64,000 nt of DNA from Phycomyces blakesleeanus NRRL 1555(-) (Eukaryota; Mucoromycota; Mucoromycetes; Mucorales; Phycomycetaceae), in assembly GCF_001638985.1 (NCBI RefSeq), contig NW_017265165.1, positions 162,912-226,911 of the forward strand, read 5' to 3'. A model generated the notes under the pieces. That model saw only the letters and a list, made by a program, of their open reading frames with translations. It ran no database searches and was not told the DNA's origin. Position 1 is the stretch's first letter, and the number at the start of each line of letters is the position of its first letter. The position numbers were made by a program, and so were the translations under genes. Shown here in pieces: positions 37,386 through 49,313 of the stretch.

Positions 37386-38732
37386 TTATGAACTTGGCTG
37401 ACCTGAGCGGTCAGACTTTTCAGTTCCATCAGTCATAGGTGTGTTGCCATCCAGATCAGTATACGGGAGTGCACCTTGGGCGCGAGTCCGGAGAGTGGCC
37501 TCAAAAAGAGACTGTCGAAGTTCGTCATCAGTGTAAATTGCTGGGTTAATGCCATCATCGCGACTATGTAGGCCTCGGGCGTCTGGTGAGTGCTTGCTGG
37601 CATTGAACCCACGGCCAGTCGGGTCATACATAGTTGTATCAAATGGAATTGGGGGATTGTCGTTGTGTGGGGTCCGGTTTCTGGTCGTCATGGCGCGAGT
37701 ATTCATCACTGATATGGAACGGCGACGTATTGTGTGTGTAGCAGGTGGGTTGAGAATGGGTGAAGCATGGGTAGGAGTCAAGGTTGATGAAGTGACTGGT
37801 GGTACGGGTGTCTCTATCATAGCGACCGAGTATTGGTGTGCTCGAAGGGACGCAGTATCGGCAAGTGCAATCTGCTGCTGCTCTTGGATAGCCCGCTCGG
37901 CTTCGATATTGTCTGGATGAGTGGGGCACTCGCGACTGTCTATGGCGTGACCAAGAACACCGCATCGTTGGCAGCGAGGTGCGCGGGGAGGACGTTTTGT
38001 GCAGGAGCGTAGATAATGCCCTTCCTCTCGGCAGTATCCACACACAGGTGTGATATCGGTGGAGCGGAGCTCAGCAAGGCAGGAAAGAGACCCACCAAGG
38101 TGGAGACGGCTTGGGAGACTGCGGACTTCATCTTGTCCAGAGGTGTCTAAATAGATAGTGGCTTCGCCACGGAAAGTACCACGGTGTGAGAGATAAGCTC
38201 TCAGCTGAACGATTTTGCCAAAAGGCCGGAATGCATTTTCGATGGGCTCGAGTAGATCTGTGCTAGGATCGCAGGCGTTAATACGGTAAAGATTAACCTT
38301 AACAATGTGGCTGTTAGAAGGCAATCTTGGTGTAGCAATGATTCGGGTGTTCTGATAGGTCAACCCGTCGGACGTTGCTTTGGTGCGGGAGGAAGGGTCA
38401 GTAAAGAAGGCTTCCGCCAGAAGGTCTTTTGAGCGAGTATAACGGAGAGTGAGAGAGGTCATCCGGCCTACACGGTCAGAGAGAACATCATCCACGTCCC
38501 TTGCGGGAACGAGTTTTCCGAGATTAAACAAAACACTCATTGGATGGATGGTACTAGCCCATGCAGCGGATGCAAGATCCACAATCATATTCTTGTCAAA
38601 GTTGGGAGCAGTGAAGATGTGCAAAGATTTGTTCTTTGGACGTAGTGTTGTAGACTGGGCACGGTTAGGTGGGTTACCTTGCCGTAACGTGTGTGCCCTG
38701 TCCTGTGGGTTCAATCCCTCAGGGGTACTCAT
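37386..38732 (-). CDS. LINE ORF1, gag-like nucleic-acid-binding protein
   Basis: Uninterrupted 448-aa frame with ATG at 38732. The middle contains an RRM-like region (residues about 150-215). Two zinc knuckles follow, CGYCREEGHYLRSC and CQRCGVLGHAIDSREC. The C-terminal third is Pro/Thr-rich and low in order. ORF1 proteins of LINEs bind the element RNA as a chaperone and form the ribonucleoprotein. Its TAA stop is directly followed by the ORF2 ATG (TAAATG), which suggests termination-reinitiation to produce ORF2. Unlike ORF2 this frame is intact. Confidence 0.9.
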   Translation of the reverse strand: MSTPEGLNPQDRAHTLRQGNPPNRAQSTTLRPKNKSLHIFTAPNFDKNMIVDLASAAWASTIHPMSVLFNLGKLVPARDVDDVLSDRVGRMTSLTLRYTRSKDLLAEAFFTDPSSRTKATSDGLTYQNTRIIATPRLPSNSHIVKVNLYRINACDPSTDLLEPIENAFRPFGKIVQLRAYLSHRGTFRGEATIYLDTSGQDEVRSLPSRLHLGGSLSCLAELRSTDITPVCGYCREEGHYLRSCTKRPPRAPRCQRCGVLGHAIDSRECPTHPDNIEAERAIQEQQQIALADTASLRAHQYSVAMIETPVPPVTSSTLTPTHASPILNPPATHTIRRRSISVMNTRAMTTRNRTPHNDNPPIPFDTTMYDPTGRGFNASKHSPDARGLHSRDDGINPAIYTDDELRQSLFEATLRTRAQGALPYTDLDGNTPMTDGTEKSDRSGQPSS

Positions 38733-38822
38733 GTCAGAAAACGTTAATTGGTATTAACTTGTATCGGTTATATGAATTTCCGTAAAACTATTCTTTAGCG
38801 GAGAAAAGGGGATAGATGGTGA

Positions 38823-38836
38823 TTACAACCATATTT
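38823..38836. repeat. LINE target-site duplication, copy at the 5' (right) end
   Basis: TTACAACCATATTT, identical to 33490-33503, marks the 5' junction of the minus-strand LINE. Confidence 0.85.
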
Positions 38837-39449
38837 ACGGAAACACCGTATAAAAACACTATCACACAAAATAGACTTGTATTTGTGGCTAATGCATGTT
38901 TATTCGCCTACAAAAGTTGGGTAGATATAATTTTAAATATATGCATGTGTAAAAGGTTTGAAGGGGTTTGATACTATGCCACAAATATAATTTGCTGACA
39001 AAGGGGAACGAAAAATACCATCTTGGCTTTCAAATATGAGCAATTTTGATTGTTTCTTGGTTAATACAAGAAAAACAGTAACCTATTCAACGTAACGTGC
39101 ATATATATATTGTCATTTATCTTTTTCAATGTTAACCAGAGAAATTGCTTGGATTCGACGTTATTTCTCAAGCTAACTTTATAAAATTCTTTATATGAAA
39201 CTCTTGTATTTATTCACAAGTATTTTTTTAATGCAAGACATGTAATGTTATATTTCTTGTTTTAAGAAAAATGAAGTGGTAATTGACTAGCCTATTTTGA
39301 ATCTTAAGTCATATATAATAATGAATATAGACAGGTATAATATATCAAACAGCATTTGCACGCATAATACTTTCTGATAAAAAAAAGTATACACTCACTA
39401 TTTAAAGGGTTTAAGCTCAAAATTCTGGCTTATATAATATAATTGGACA
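38837..39449. other. AT-rich intergenic region
   Basis: No gene seen. It is the native sequence on the right side of the LINE insertion and probably the 3' flank of the acyltransferase gene. Confidence 0.6.
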
Positions 39450-40908
39450 CTATGTAGACAAGGTTGTCAGTAAGCTTCCACACAGTCCATGCAAGGCTGG
39501 GGTCTGTCGTAAGAATTCGATGATTTGGGGACCCAGAATTGTGAAAGGAAGCCTGAACCGGAACCCACTGTAGGTAAAGGTTTCGAGAATTCGTGAAAAG
39601 ATTATGTAGGAAATGACCATGGCCCAGAGACGCTGGATGCACTGTACTGGGAAAGACTTAATAAAAGATAGTGGTAAACATCGGTATGATATGCTTCTCA
39701 GCGCTTTCTCAAATATGATCAGCGGGGCGTACAGCATAAACAATAGTTGCTGCTCTCCAAGAAAAATTTTAGAGTGAGTAGGCCACCCGAGGTTGCAGAA
39801 CGCAATGTATTCGTGCATTGCTCCAGAGAGCGTAAAGACGGCAAGTACAGAGAGACCCTGAGAGTATATAGCTGTATTGCGTGTGTACTTGGATAGCAGT
39901 TTTTGGCAGTAATAACTGACCGGTCTGTACACTAAAGCTAAGAACGTGGGTCTCATGATCTGTTGCCAGCGATGAGTCCAATAATCACTTATTGAAGTAG
40001 AAAACATTGGATTATTCATGAGATCTCGCCATTGTCCTATAAATTGATATTCTTAACTTTCCTTCTCCTTCTGTATGTCAAGATTACATCCACTTGTACT
40101 TGCCTGATGAATATGTTCCCCCCTCATAATAGAGTACATAAATCAATTGTCCAATGCACCCAATTACATTACCAGCATTATTCAAAATAACCAAAGTTAT
40201 GTAGTACACAATAAATGATACAAGCGACTTGTCTCTATTTATATTGTGGATATCATCTCTAGTAAATGTCGTGAGCCATGTCGCCAAGATATCCCAGCCA
40301 ACTATGTAGTACATCAGCATTGGGAGTATATTATAGAATTTCTTTTTTGGTTTTGATGATTATTAGTACTTGTATACGTTCAGAAAATGAGATCACACAA
40401 CTAACCTTATCCTTGACATACTCAATTTGGTTTTTCTTGAGAGATACATCGTGTTTCTTTGCTGGCTTTGGAAAATATCTGATACAGCTCCAAAACTCAG
40501 TGTGTAGAGAGCCTTTTGTTGTATAAGCCTCTCGACCGTATATTAAAGGGCCAGTCCATATAAGTTCCAAGAAACGACAGAATATAATAAAAGTGCATGC
40601 AGGCATCATAAAGTCAATTACTATTGTTGTAGACAATACATGATAAAGTTAATCCATAGTCCTATATACATCCAGGTGTACTCATATATGAACTTACATA
40701 TAAAGTCAGTCCTGAACAGTACTGTTGTAAGAATATCAACAACAAGAAGAGGGATTGACAATATCTGCTTTTTGTATGTTGACAGTGTTGTAGTAGGGAT
40801 TGTAGCTATATAGGCCAATCCTGCTCCTGGTGTGATCAAGAGAAGAATATATGCAGGGATGGATAGCGTAGATCTCCATTCGCCGCCAAGGATGCTTGGA
40901 CAAAACAT
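39450..40908 (-). CDS. wax-synthase-like MBOAT acyltransferase
   Basis: Four exons (40908-40698, 40620-40406, 40341-40104, 40036-39450) join in frame to 416 aa. The third intron (40103-40037) uses a GC donor (CAG/GCAAGT) with a normal AG acceptor; only this donor keeps the frame. The protein is strongly hydrophobic with about eight likely membrane spans. Near residues 227-240 it has DYWTHRWQQ, the signature of the wax synthase domain, and further on SGAMHEY with the conserved MBOAT-type His. Family members transfer acyl groups from acyl-CoA to alcohols or sterol-like acceptors in the ER; some fungal members act in secondary metabolism. The substrate is unknown. No neighbouring biosynthetic cluster is evident. 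Confidence 0.82.
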
Positions 40909-41705
40909 CTTTGACTATCGAAGCAAAGTAAAAGAGTAAAAAAAAAAAACAATAATGTATTTTTTTTCTTCCCAAGTTTTTATAGCCTGTGTTCAAGTGT
41001 CACATGACATGCTCAATCTTAAACTTTGTATCGTTGCTTTTTCGTTAGGTCGAATGTTTTTACAGAAGAAAGTACTGTGTTACTGCTGGCCAGGTATTGT
41101 GTTTTTTTTTGGTAAAGCTGGCATGAGCCCTTTCTTTATTGGAGGGAATAATAAATTCCTATATTAATTCCATCAGGAATATAGTATTCCCGTCGTGTCA
41201 TTTGAACTTTTAAAATATTAAATATATACAAATTGAAACTGATTAACACAACTTCAAGATTCAGTCAGACCCAACCTTTAACTTAAACAATACTCTAGTA
41301 TATGTATATATATATATATATATATTGACCTTTAACATTCGGTTATTAGATACTTTACCAAACGTATATTTCCATCGTTTATCATCAGAGTACAAAGTTG
41401 CTTATTATTTAAAGAAACAAACTATTGTACAATGTATAAATTACCCAAAAAAAATAAGAATAAGAATAAGAATAAGAAAAATGTCTTCCAATTCTTACCA
41501 TAATTTGGTTTCTTTTATTGGTGTATATATATATATGTATGTATGTATGTGTGTGTGTGTATGTTCTATGTATATGTGTATGTATTAGAGTCGTGTAATA
41601 ACGAAGTGTGTATGTTTGAAGTATTTGAATTTACATTTGTAAGTAAAGTAACGAAAATAAAGCAGGTTTTAAAAGTCTATAAATTAGTATGAGTTGTATG
41701 AGGTA
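40909..41705. other. AT-rich intergenic region with microsatellites
   Basis: No gene seen. It holds (AATAAG)n at about 41453-41476 and (AT)n/(GT)n near 41305-41325 and 41523-41580. It includes the acyltransferase promoter side and the 3' UTR of the next gene. Confidence 0.6.
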
Positions 41706-43893
41706 TTATCTTCGCCACAGTTTTGTTGCCCAGTCAACCCATCCTTCCTCTTCCACTGGCTCTTGATGATGTCTGGTAGTTGTTTCTTTAAAGGAAAGGG
41801 GAGCATTTTGTTCTCGCAAAGCTTCTAATGTGTTTTTGACTGGAATACGTGTCGCTGCTCCAGTATAATACTGATTTAGTGTATCTTCCAACTCTCTTTC
41901 TGAAATTCTCTGCTTTCCTTTGGCTGTCCAGTTTGTATTAACTATTGGAGCCTCTTCGCATACTCCCATAATTCCGGAGTCAATCCGGTCATCTTCTGTG
42001 TACTCGGCAGGTTGCTTGTAATAAATTATGTAAATTAGAAGAAAAAGAAATATGATGATAGCCCATCCACCAATAATAATACAGAGTACAGCAAGAGGAC
42101 CAAGACTTTGAGCTGCATTAGTATCACTGAGAATAGCCACCAAGACCGAGGCCCATAATATGCAACTAAAAGAGGCTGTTCGAAAGAAATTGATCTAGAT
42201 GGAAAGTGTGTAAGCTATTTGAGTTCAATATCAGACCTAATTTACCTTATCAACGTAACAAGGCTTTGATTTTATATTATAGCATATCATAGTCAAAAGA
42301 ATCGTAATAGACATGATAGCCCGCATTCTGTTCTTGTTTGTTGTAGACTCGACCAAGAGGAAAACAATGGCAAGCAAAAGGCCTTTTTTTTAGATTAAAA
42401 AAAATCAAAGGAAAATATACCATTAGGTCTATACATTCTATTAAACTTATTGTATTATATATTATATTTACCCATATTTTTAATAAAAGCGACACTGACA
42501 GATTTGAAAGCAATTTCGTTTTGTTGAGGTATTCTTTCATAACTTGTAAGAAAGACTGTCATCAGGAGATATGCGAGTACATATCCAATAAGCGACATCC
42601 ACAGATAGAGCTGTTGCGATATTTGAGAGGAATGACATCGAAGATTTTCTGAATATTCATGTGTGGGTATATTGAGAGATTGACAGGCGGCAGAACTTAC
42701 AAATGTTGTCTATGGAAAAGATCAGTCCGTGTGAATTTTTATTGAAATATATGTTCATGGTAAAGAATACGTACAAGAACTGGTATATAAAGAAGTGACT
42801 ATTAGAGTTTTTATTTGAAAAAAAAAAAAGTTAGTAAGGTGTGCGCCTGTTTACATAATATATTTTGTTGTGTAATTACCGCCACAGGAATGCACCACCG
42901 AACCCATCGAGTAGGAAGTTTGTAGGGCCGCCAAAGATTCACGCAATGAAACACAACTGCAACAATGAAGCTTACTATTGTGGCGGCAAAAGCAGTCCAG
43001 ACGGAATATGTGTACCATGTTGGAGTTCTCATATCTGGCATAAATCCTCCTGCATTCATGACAAGGGACACCAGATGAGTAAACTTGGTTTGCTCACCAC
43101 CGTGTCCTTCATCAAATGAATTTACGGTAATAAGATCTCGTAGTGGAAATGTCAGCAACTGAAAGAATTCGATTGTGAGAATGGCAATCTGGATCCAGTT
43201 TGATAACATCTTGGGGTTCCAGTCTTTAAATTGGGTCTTGTAAACGGCATTGATGTGAGCATCGTCTTCACCAAAGAGTTGTTTGCGATCCTTGTAGTAG
43301 AAACGCTGCCGTGTGATAAAAAACAAGTTGATGCAGACCACGAATACAAATAGACATGACTGTAGTACACTGGAGGTGTTTGAGGCCACAGGCGTGCTTA
43401 CTGTGCCAATGAGAATAGCTAACGCAATTGCCATAGCTGTCATAAACATGATGGAGAATAAATGTGTGAACCGATGAAAAAACACTTTGCGGTACTCGTG
43501 AGACATTGGAGCTTGTTGTTGCTGCTCTGACAGTGTCAATGTGTGTGCGTCTGGGGAGAACTGACTTGAATATAGAGAACTTTTCCATAATACGATTATG
43601 AGGGTGATGAAAGGTATCTTAAAGGTTGTCTTTGCTTGTTGCTTTAAATTCTCGACTAGAAGATCGACCTCTTTTTGATGCTCTAGCTCTTCTTCGTGCC
43701 TTTGTTGAGGAGGAATCTTGTGCCATTGAGTAAACCAAAAGTAGAATACAAAAGATACAAAAAGAAGAGCTATGATAGAAAAGAACAGGATTATCGAGGC
43801 CAGGTCATTAGCAGGAAATCCTGCTGTAGATGGGTACTTTTGCTGGTAAGAGGAATAACCAATCGAACCATTTGTGGCGTTGGATTCTGACAT
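41706..43893 (-). CDS. multipass membrane protein, function unknown
   Basis: Five exons (43893-42880, 42798-42775, 42709-42472, 42382-42246, 42194-41706) join in frame to 633 aa. The second exon is 24 nt (SLLYIPVL). There are about 11-12 hydrophobic spans. The first is near residues 31-53, a group of six lies in the rest of exon 1, and the remainder are in exons 3-5, ending with PLAVLCIIIGGWAIIIFLFL. The N-terminus is short with NxT/NxS sites and no cleavable signal. A charged loop with EEELEHQKEVDLLVENLKQQ follows span 1. The C-terminal about 100 residues are hydrophilic, acidic and probably cytosolic. I do not recognise a transporter or receptor motif. The number of spans and the large loops would fit a channel or receptor-like protein, but this is speculation. 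Confidence 0.8.
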
Positions 43894-44508
43894 GTTACAA
43901 TTGACGTCTCAAAGAAGAAGTTCTTTTTTTTAAGAAAAGAAATGAGACAAGACTATGTGAAGATCTTTTAAAGTTAAATAAAGCACGTTCGTGTATGTCT
44001 GTCTGTATGTATGTGCGTACGTGTGTGGATATATATTGTTGTTTTAAATAAATAATAAAAAGACAGATAGACGGGTGAAAGAAGTAATAAAAGTCAACTT
44101 AGTATCTTATTCTGCGAGCCAGACCAGATTATGATGATGGTAATGATTTAAAGGGGTTTTACAAAGGTCTTTAATGGGAGTTGTGCTTTGGAATTTCCTT
44201 TCTTGGATGAAAAGACAACATCTTCCGTTTGGATTGCACTAACGGAAGCTCGGTCTCTCGGCTATTTTAAGAATATAAGCCTTTTTTTCATATGGGTTTA
44301 ATTGCTCATGACGGCCTGTCTTTCTCGAAATTAGACAGTCTTTTCTCCTTTGTAAGGCCATCAAGAGAATGAATAATGAAAACGAGTGAACAAGAATTAT
44401 ATGATACTAAATGAGATGAGATCTACTCGGCTCAATAACCAGTCTTTCATGAAACAAGAAAGGTACCGATACCAGAAATATACAAGGGGGGAAAGGAGGG
44501 AATTACAG
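43894..44508. other. intergenic region
   Basis: About 0.6 kb between two minus-strand genes: promoter of the membrane-protein gene and 3' UTR of the condensin gene. No gene or defined site seen. Confidence 0.55.
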
Positions 44509-47434
44509 CTACAGATTCTGGAACACCGTCACCTCACTCAAGAGTGCTTCGTCTTTCATCCAGTCGCCTTCACCTAGTACAAAGCCATCGTCATCGTCGT
44601 CATTGTCGCTATCCTGATTTTGGGTTCCTTTCCCTCTCTTTGAACCTGAGATGGTTAGATTTTTCTCGTTGGCAAGATGAAGGAGGCAAATAAAACAGAA
44701 AGGAACAGATATATCTTTCATAGTCTTGGCTGTGTACATCTTTTTGAGATCCTGGACGACATCTGTAAAACGACGGACTTCTTGAAGTGTGTCAGGGATT
44801 TCTGGAGCACTAACAGATATATCCTGGAATGCAATACAATGTTAATGATCATATTATTCCGGTACCGGATATTTTTAAATAGTCGAAATAGATAAACTTA
44901 CTTTACTGGGTTTTGTGAGAGCTTTCCAGATATTATCTTTTAGCTTCTTGACATCTACCCTCTTTGCTGTTCTTGCATAGTTTACATAAAGTGGTTTTGC
45001 TTTTTTCAATCGATGGTTGGTAATAAGTTGATCGCCGTATAACTCTGATTCGTCGATATCTGCAACAGTGTCATAAAATGTGTCTTGATAAAAGGCTGCG
45101 TCGTCAAAGGTTGTCATTTGAGCTGTACACAAACAAGGTGAGTTAGAATTTAATTTATGGGATTCCCCAGTTATTAATTTAAACAACTTACTTTGATCGG
45201 CCTCGGGTATTCCCGATGGGACATCACCATTGTCAAAGTCGATATCTGGAACATCCTGATCCGCCCAGTACTGCACATCAGGTTCTGCAACATTGTCTGT
45301 ACCAAGTTGGGTAGACTCTTGTAGATCCTCTTGGTCGATTATGCGTTTACGTTGGCGCGCATTAACCTTACAACAGTAGTAAGTTAAGCATAATTATATG
45401 TATATATAATACTATTCAACTACAGACATCGCGCTTACAGTAAACATTGGTTTAAGAAAGAACTTGAGCAACTGTTTAGAAGAGAAATGCATATCATCTG
45501 GTAAAAGGTGTCGCATATCAACTGATTCTTTTGTGCCAGATATAGTTAGCTTGGCCTTTTTGTCTGTAGCAAACAGCGTATCTTCGTCTATGTCGTCTTC
45601 GCTGAAGAAATCTATCTGGAAGGTTTCCTTTGGCTTCTTTTTTGGCTGTCCTTCGGCTGACCCAGTTTCTTGGGCAGATTTAACTAAATTGAACTTGTTA
45701 AGCTTTGTATTTGTATGTATGTGTACCATTCTTACTTTGTATCACTGGTCGTCGTAGCTTCCAATGTTCTGGCCCAGCCCAATTCTTTGCTAAGCTCGTA
45801 TCAAAGTAGCTAAAGAGATCTTTGTCTTCGCTATCTAACATGCCCATCCCAAAATTCTGATTTAAAAAGTCGATAGGAGCCCCGTCCTTATCGGTCTGTT
45901 TATCATTGTCTTTCTCGATAGATTCATCTTGTGCTGGCTGCTCATCGTTACCCATCTCAAATGGATCCATATCAAGCCCTTCTCCGCCATCTTCCATAAT
46001 ATCATAGTCGTAGTCAATATCAAGCATATCCCCCATATCATCATCATTGGCTGGATTAGCATTCACATCCTCGATTGGCTCTAATGGCATATCTAAAGCG
46101 GCGTTACGAGGAAGCTCGTTTATGTTGTAGTCATCCAGATTTGGAATCTTATCGTTTGTTTCTGAGAAGAATCCATAGCCTTGTAATGTAGGACATATCT
46201 GTAGTTCGTTTAATGTATCCATTGAGGGTAGTCGTGCTGTTGTAGTTGTAGTAGCAATTGTTGTCATAGGTATTGATAATCAGGTCAGATGATGTTCATA
46301 TTACTCAATAAAAAGCTAACAAACCTCTTAACCGTGAAATATCAACCATGTCGTCGGGTGCGTCTGATTCATCTGTGTTAACAACAATAGTAGCAGGTTT
46401 TTCTACGTCGGCTTCCCCCATCACAGTATCTTCATCTATAGTTTTCGCTGGCTCTACTTCTTCAACTGTCTTTACCCTTGTTTTCTCAGGGTCCTGATCC
46501 GCACTTGCATCAGATGCATCAAAGATGATTTTGCAATTTCTATCGATTCCTAGGTGATTAAGTAGTAATCCTCTTGCACCACCTTCATCAAAGTCGGCCG
46601 AAGTCTTTTTAAATAAAGGATCCACTGAAAAATCAAGATCGAATTTCTTGAGCGCAATTGAAGAAAAGTCTTTGAGGAGGGTTGACTCTGATCGATTTGT
46701 CTAAATAAATATATAAATAAGATCCGTATATATATAAATATATAAATATAGATATATATGCATATTAGTCAAGGAGTGGGTTTTTGGGACGAGGCAGAAG
46801 CCTACCCGTCTTCGAGTTCTTTTCTCTCCTCCTTCTTCTCTCTGAATATCATCACCTTCATCAGGTGTGTTTCCTAAAATACAAGCCGCGAGTCAAGATA
46901 TATACATAAATACCAAACACCAAAAACAAAAGCAAAAATAAAATAAAAAAAAGCAATCTGGCTGAAAGTTCACTGCTTACTGGCACTATCTGTTAATCCA
47001 CTCAGAAGTTTTCCAGTCTCTGTTGCCACTGAGTCAACTCTGGAGGTGTAAATCTTTACACAACCATCAAGTGTGCAAGATGCTTTTTGAAAATTGATCG
47101 AATCGCCATCTCGAATAAATGTCATTTCATGAAAGTAATCGATCAATGCAAAGTTCCATGTATTTGTCGCGTTGATTTTCTAATGCATAAATGATTTGAG
47201 AAACTCCTTTTTTTTATTCTTCAAAAAACAAAACGAATGATTCCTTACATTGTCTGTGCACATCTTAATCCATTCTTCAAAGTTTGAATACATTTGTTCA
47301 GGTGTAAGGGCTGCGACAACAGGTGATTCAGTTGCTTTCCATTGGGAATTGTTTGTAGAGCCCACGTTTAATTGGTTCTTGAGAACTTCTCTCGCCAAGC
47401 GTTCTCGTTGGCCACGGTTATCGTTTATTCTCAT
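44509..47434 (-). CDS. BRN1: condensin complex subunit 2 (CAP-H/Barren/Brn1 kleisin)
   Basis: Nine exons (47434-47249, 47179-46981, 46873-46806, 46700-46325, 46236-45736, 45683-45439, 45366-45192, 45122-44902, 44823-44509) join in frame to 761 aa. This is the kleisin that bridges the SMC2-SMC4 heads and recruits the HEAT subunits, compacting mitotic chromosomes. Signatures include the N-terminal SMC-binding region (TNTWNFALIDYFHEM), DPLFKKTSADFDEGGARGLL, the central acidic segment, WAGPEHWKLRRP, FLKPMFTVNARQRKR, and the C-terminal winged-helix region with PFCFICLLHLANEKNL. The fourth intron ends after CAACAACAG, reached through a stretch that also reads open, so this acceptor is the least certain join. 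Many Ser/Asp/Glu-rich stretches would suit phosphorylation by mitotic kinases. Confidence 0.93.
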
Positions 47435-47858
47435 GTGCGTGTTAGTAGTTTATTAATTAGTTAAACAGATTATCAATGGATTTTATTTGAAAGGTACGAA
47501 AGTTTCATTTTGAAATGGAATTTGATTTTTAGTGTGACGGCGGTAAACTTGTCCTATTCAAAATGACTTTATATGTTTTATATTTTATTTTTATTGAAAA
47601 ATCACTAGCATGATCCATACACATGTATAAATATATAATTGGATACTGGTCAAGTCAAATAAATTTGGTCATTAGATATGTTTAAATAGCTTTATCGTTT
47701 ACATAAATCATAGTTAGTGTGGACAGACTAGAAGTTCAAAAAAAAAAAGTTCAAAAAAGGGTAAAACGAGTTCATCTTGAACTTATCCAACCAGGCTAAT
47801 TTATGACTGACAGCACCTTTCTTTAAAAAAAAACTCAAAATTAGTTCATATACAAATT
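47435..47858. other. intergenic: condensin promoter side and left flank of the palindrome
   Basis: AT-rich and gene-free. A segment near 47716-47765 (GTGTGGACAGACTA, then GTTCAAAAAA) has an inverted relative at about 60217-60262 on the other side of the palindrome, see findings. Confidence 0.55.
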
Positions 47859-48363
47859 AGGGGGTTTCAACAGTTTTGAGGGTTTGACTGTTGGATGTGA
47901 CGGTAGTCTAATTCGAAAAATGATTGGCTGTAATGAATCTCCAAAAAATGAAAATTGAGGATCCAAGCATCGAAAAAAAAAAGGTTAGATATTCCAATGC
48001 CGTGACTTGGCCAAAATTTACAAAATTTTGCTTTTATATGAACTTTGCCATCAATAATACATAAAGTACAAAGTCCAGAACAAGACATAATCAATCTATG
48101 TAAGAGTTTCTATCTTAATACAAAATTATAAAAGTCCAGCTTACTTGTGGGGAATTTGGGCATGGGCACTATAGTTATGAGTATTCTAATCAAGCGTATT
48201 GTACATATGAATTTTGACGTATATGAGAGAAAACATATCAACCAAGAGACATTAATGGTATTCAAAAGTTTTTTTTTTCGATATCGCTTGTTATTGAATA
48301 GTTCTTAAACTACCACTAAATTCAACAGTCAAGCATCTAAAGCTGGTGAAAACCCCTATAAGG
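47859..48363 (-). mobile_element. MITE-like element, left-arm copy, outer terminus broken
   Basis: Mirror of the element at 59544-60054. Its outer terminal repeat starts at AGGGGGTTTC, but the preceding CCTTAC found in the right copy is replaced by unrelated CAAATT, so the palindrome breakpoint falls inside the terminal repeat. Confidence 0.5.
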
Positions 48364-48532
48364 TAAGGTTCTTTGGATTGAGAATCTAACATATTATCAG
48401 ATAATGCTATAATAGTACATATTTTATGAGAGAAGCATAGTTTTACAATCTGGGCATATTTCATCTTATTTCTGAATCATTATTATTTACATTTGAAAAG
48501 GTGATACAGGCAGTATTGAGTTATATGGTGAA

Positions 48533-49000
48533 ATGGTCCAAACGGTTAAAAGAAAAAAGAGAATAGATATCGATCTCCTCTATCATATCCTTGGCCCAAA
48601 TCTTGGCATCTAGCAGCTTGTTCTCTCGAGAAAGATAAAAAAGAAAAAAAAAGTGCTGTGTAAGGATGGTCTTTATTGATTTAATCTTTCGATGTTTATG
48701 TGGATATTTTGATAATTAGTAAGACATTGCTAAGCTATTACCAAGCTGTTGGGATAAACTATGCTTCTTTGGATAATTAATGATGAATAAGAGAGAGAAA
48801 TAGAAATAGATGAATATTGTAGGGGCTGATTGTTACAATCTTTGTGTTTTTCAATTGGTTTCTTTACTAGCTATAAGAAATATATTCTTCTTGCGGCCAC
48901 GACTTGAGCAATCTGTTTACGTAATTGATACAAAAAAATATTTAGAAAGATATGATATGTTTGGGTCAGCTGGAAGTTCGAAGACACACGGAATTAATTA
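48533..49000 (+). repeat. dispersed repeat, left-arm copy
   Basis: This segment has a diverged direct relative at about 53885-54350 in the spacer and an exact mirror at 58907-59374. Shared blocks include CAGCTTGTTCTCT, GAGAAAGAT, TGTGTAAGGATG and GTTTACRTAATTGATAC. The short open frame at 48810-49001 is not supported as a gene. Confidence 0.75.
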
Positions 49001-49313
49001 ATGCACTAATGAAGATTCTTCTATTTATGTGAGCTCTCAATGAAGATAGAGACAGCGAATCTATTTGCTAAGAAGATAATGATCCCTGTCAAAAGTTTAA
49101 TGTTGGATAAGAGTGAAAGAAATGATATAATTTTATAGTAATAGTAAGGCTGCCAAGTAGTCCAGATTCTAGCTTTATGGAGATATCATAAGAATATTCC
49201 ATCAGAAGAGTGAAAAAGAAAAAAGAGGTTAATCTTCAAAAACTTTTAACGAGGTGGCGGTTATTACCTATATGGAATAAAACAATACTCGGACTGGTGT
49301 TTATAATATTAAG

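Larger units (their letters stand above)
33504..38822 (-). mobile_element. full-length non-LTR retrotransposon (LINE)
   Basis: A complete LINE on the minus strand: 5' end near 38822, 90 bp of 5' leader, ORF1 (gag-like), ORF2 (endonuclease plus reverse transcriptase), about 170 bp of 3' UTR and a short poly-A tail (T run at 33501-33509). It is flanked by a perfect 14-bp duplication, the signature of target-primed reverse transcription. The interior is visibly more GC-rich than the surrounding DNA. APE-type endonuclease, two CCHC knuckles in ORF1 and a zf-RVT-like end of ORF2 suggest an L1/Tad-like lineage; the clade was not tested by phylogeny. Confidence 0.93.

Noticed and set aside
38700..38725. 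tRNA-like GGTTCAATCCC
   Set aside because: No cloverleaf could be drawn around it; it is LINE ORF1 coding sequence near its start.
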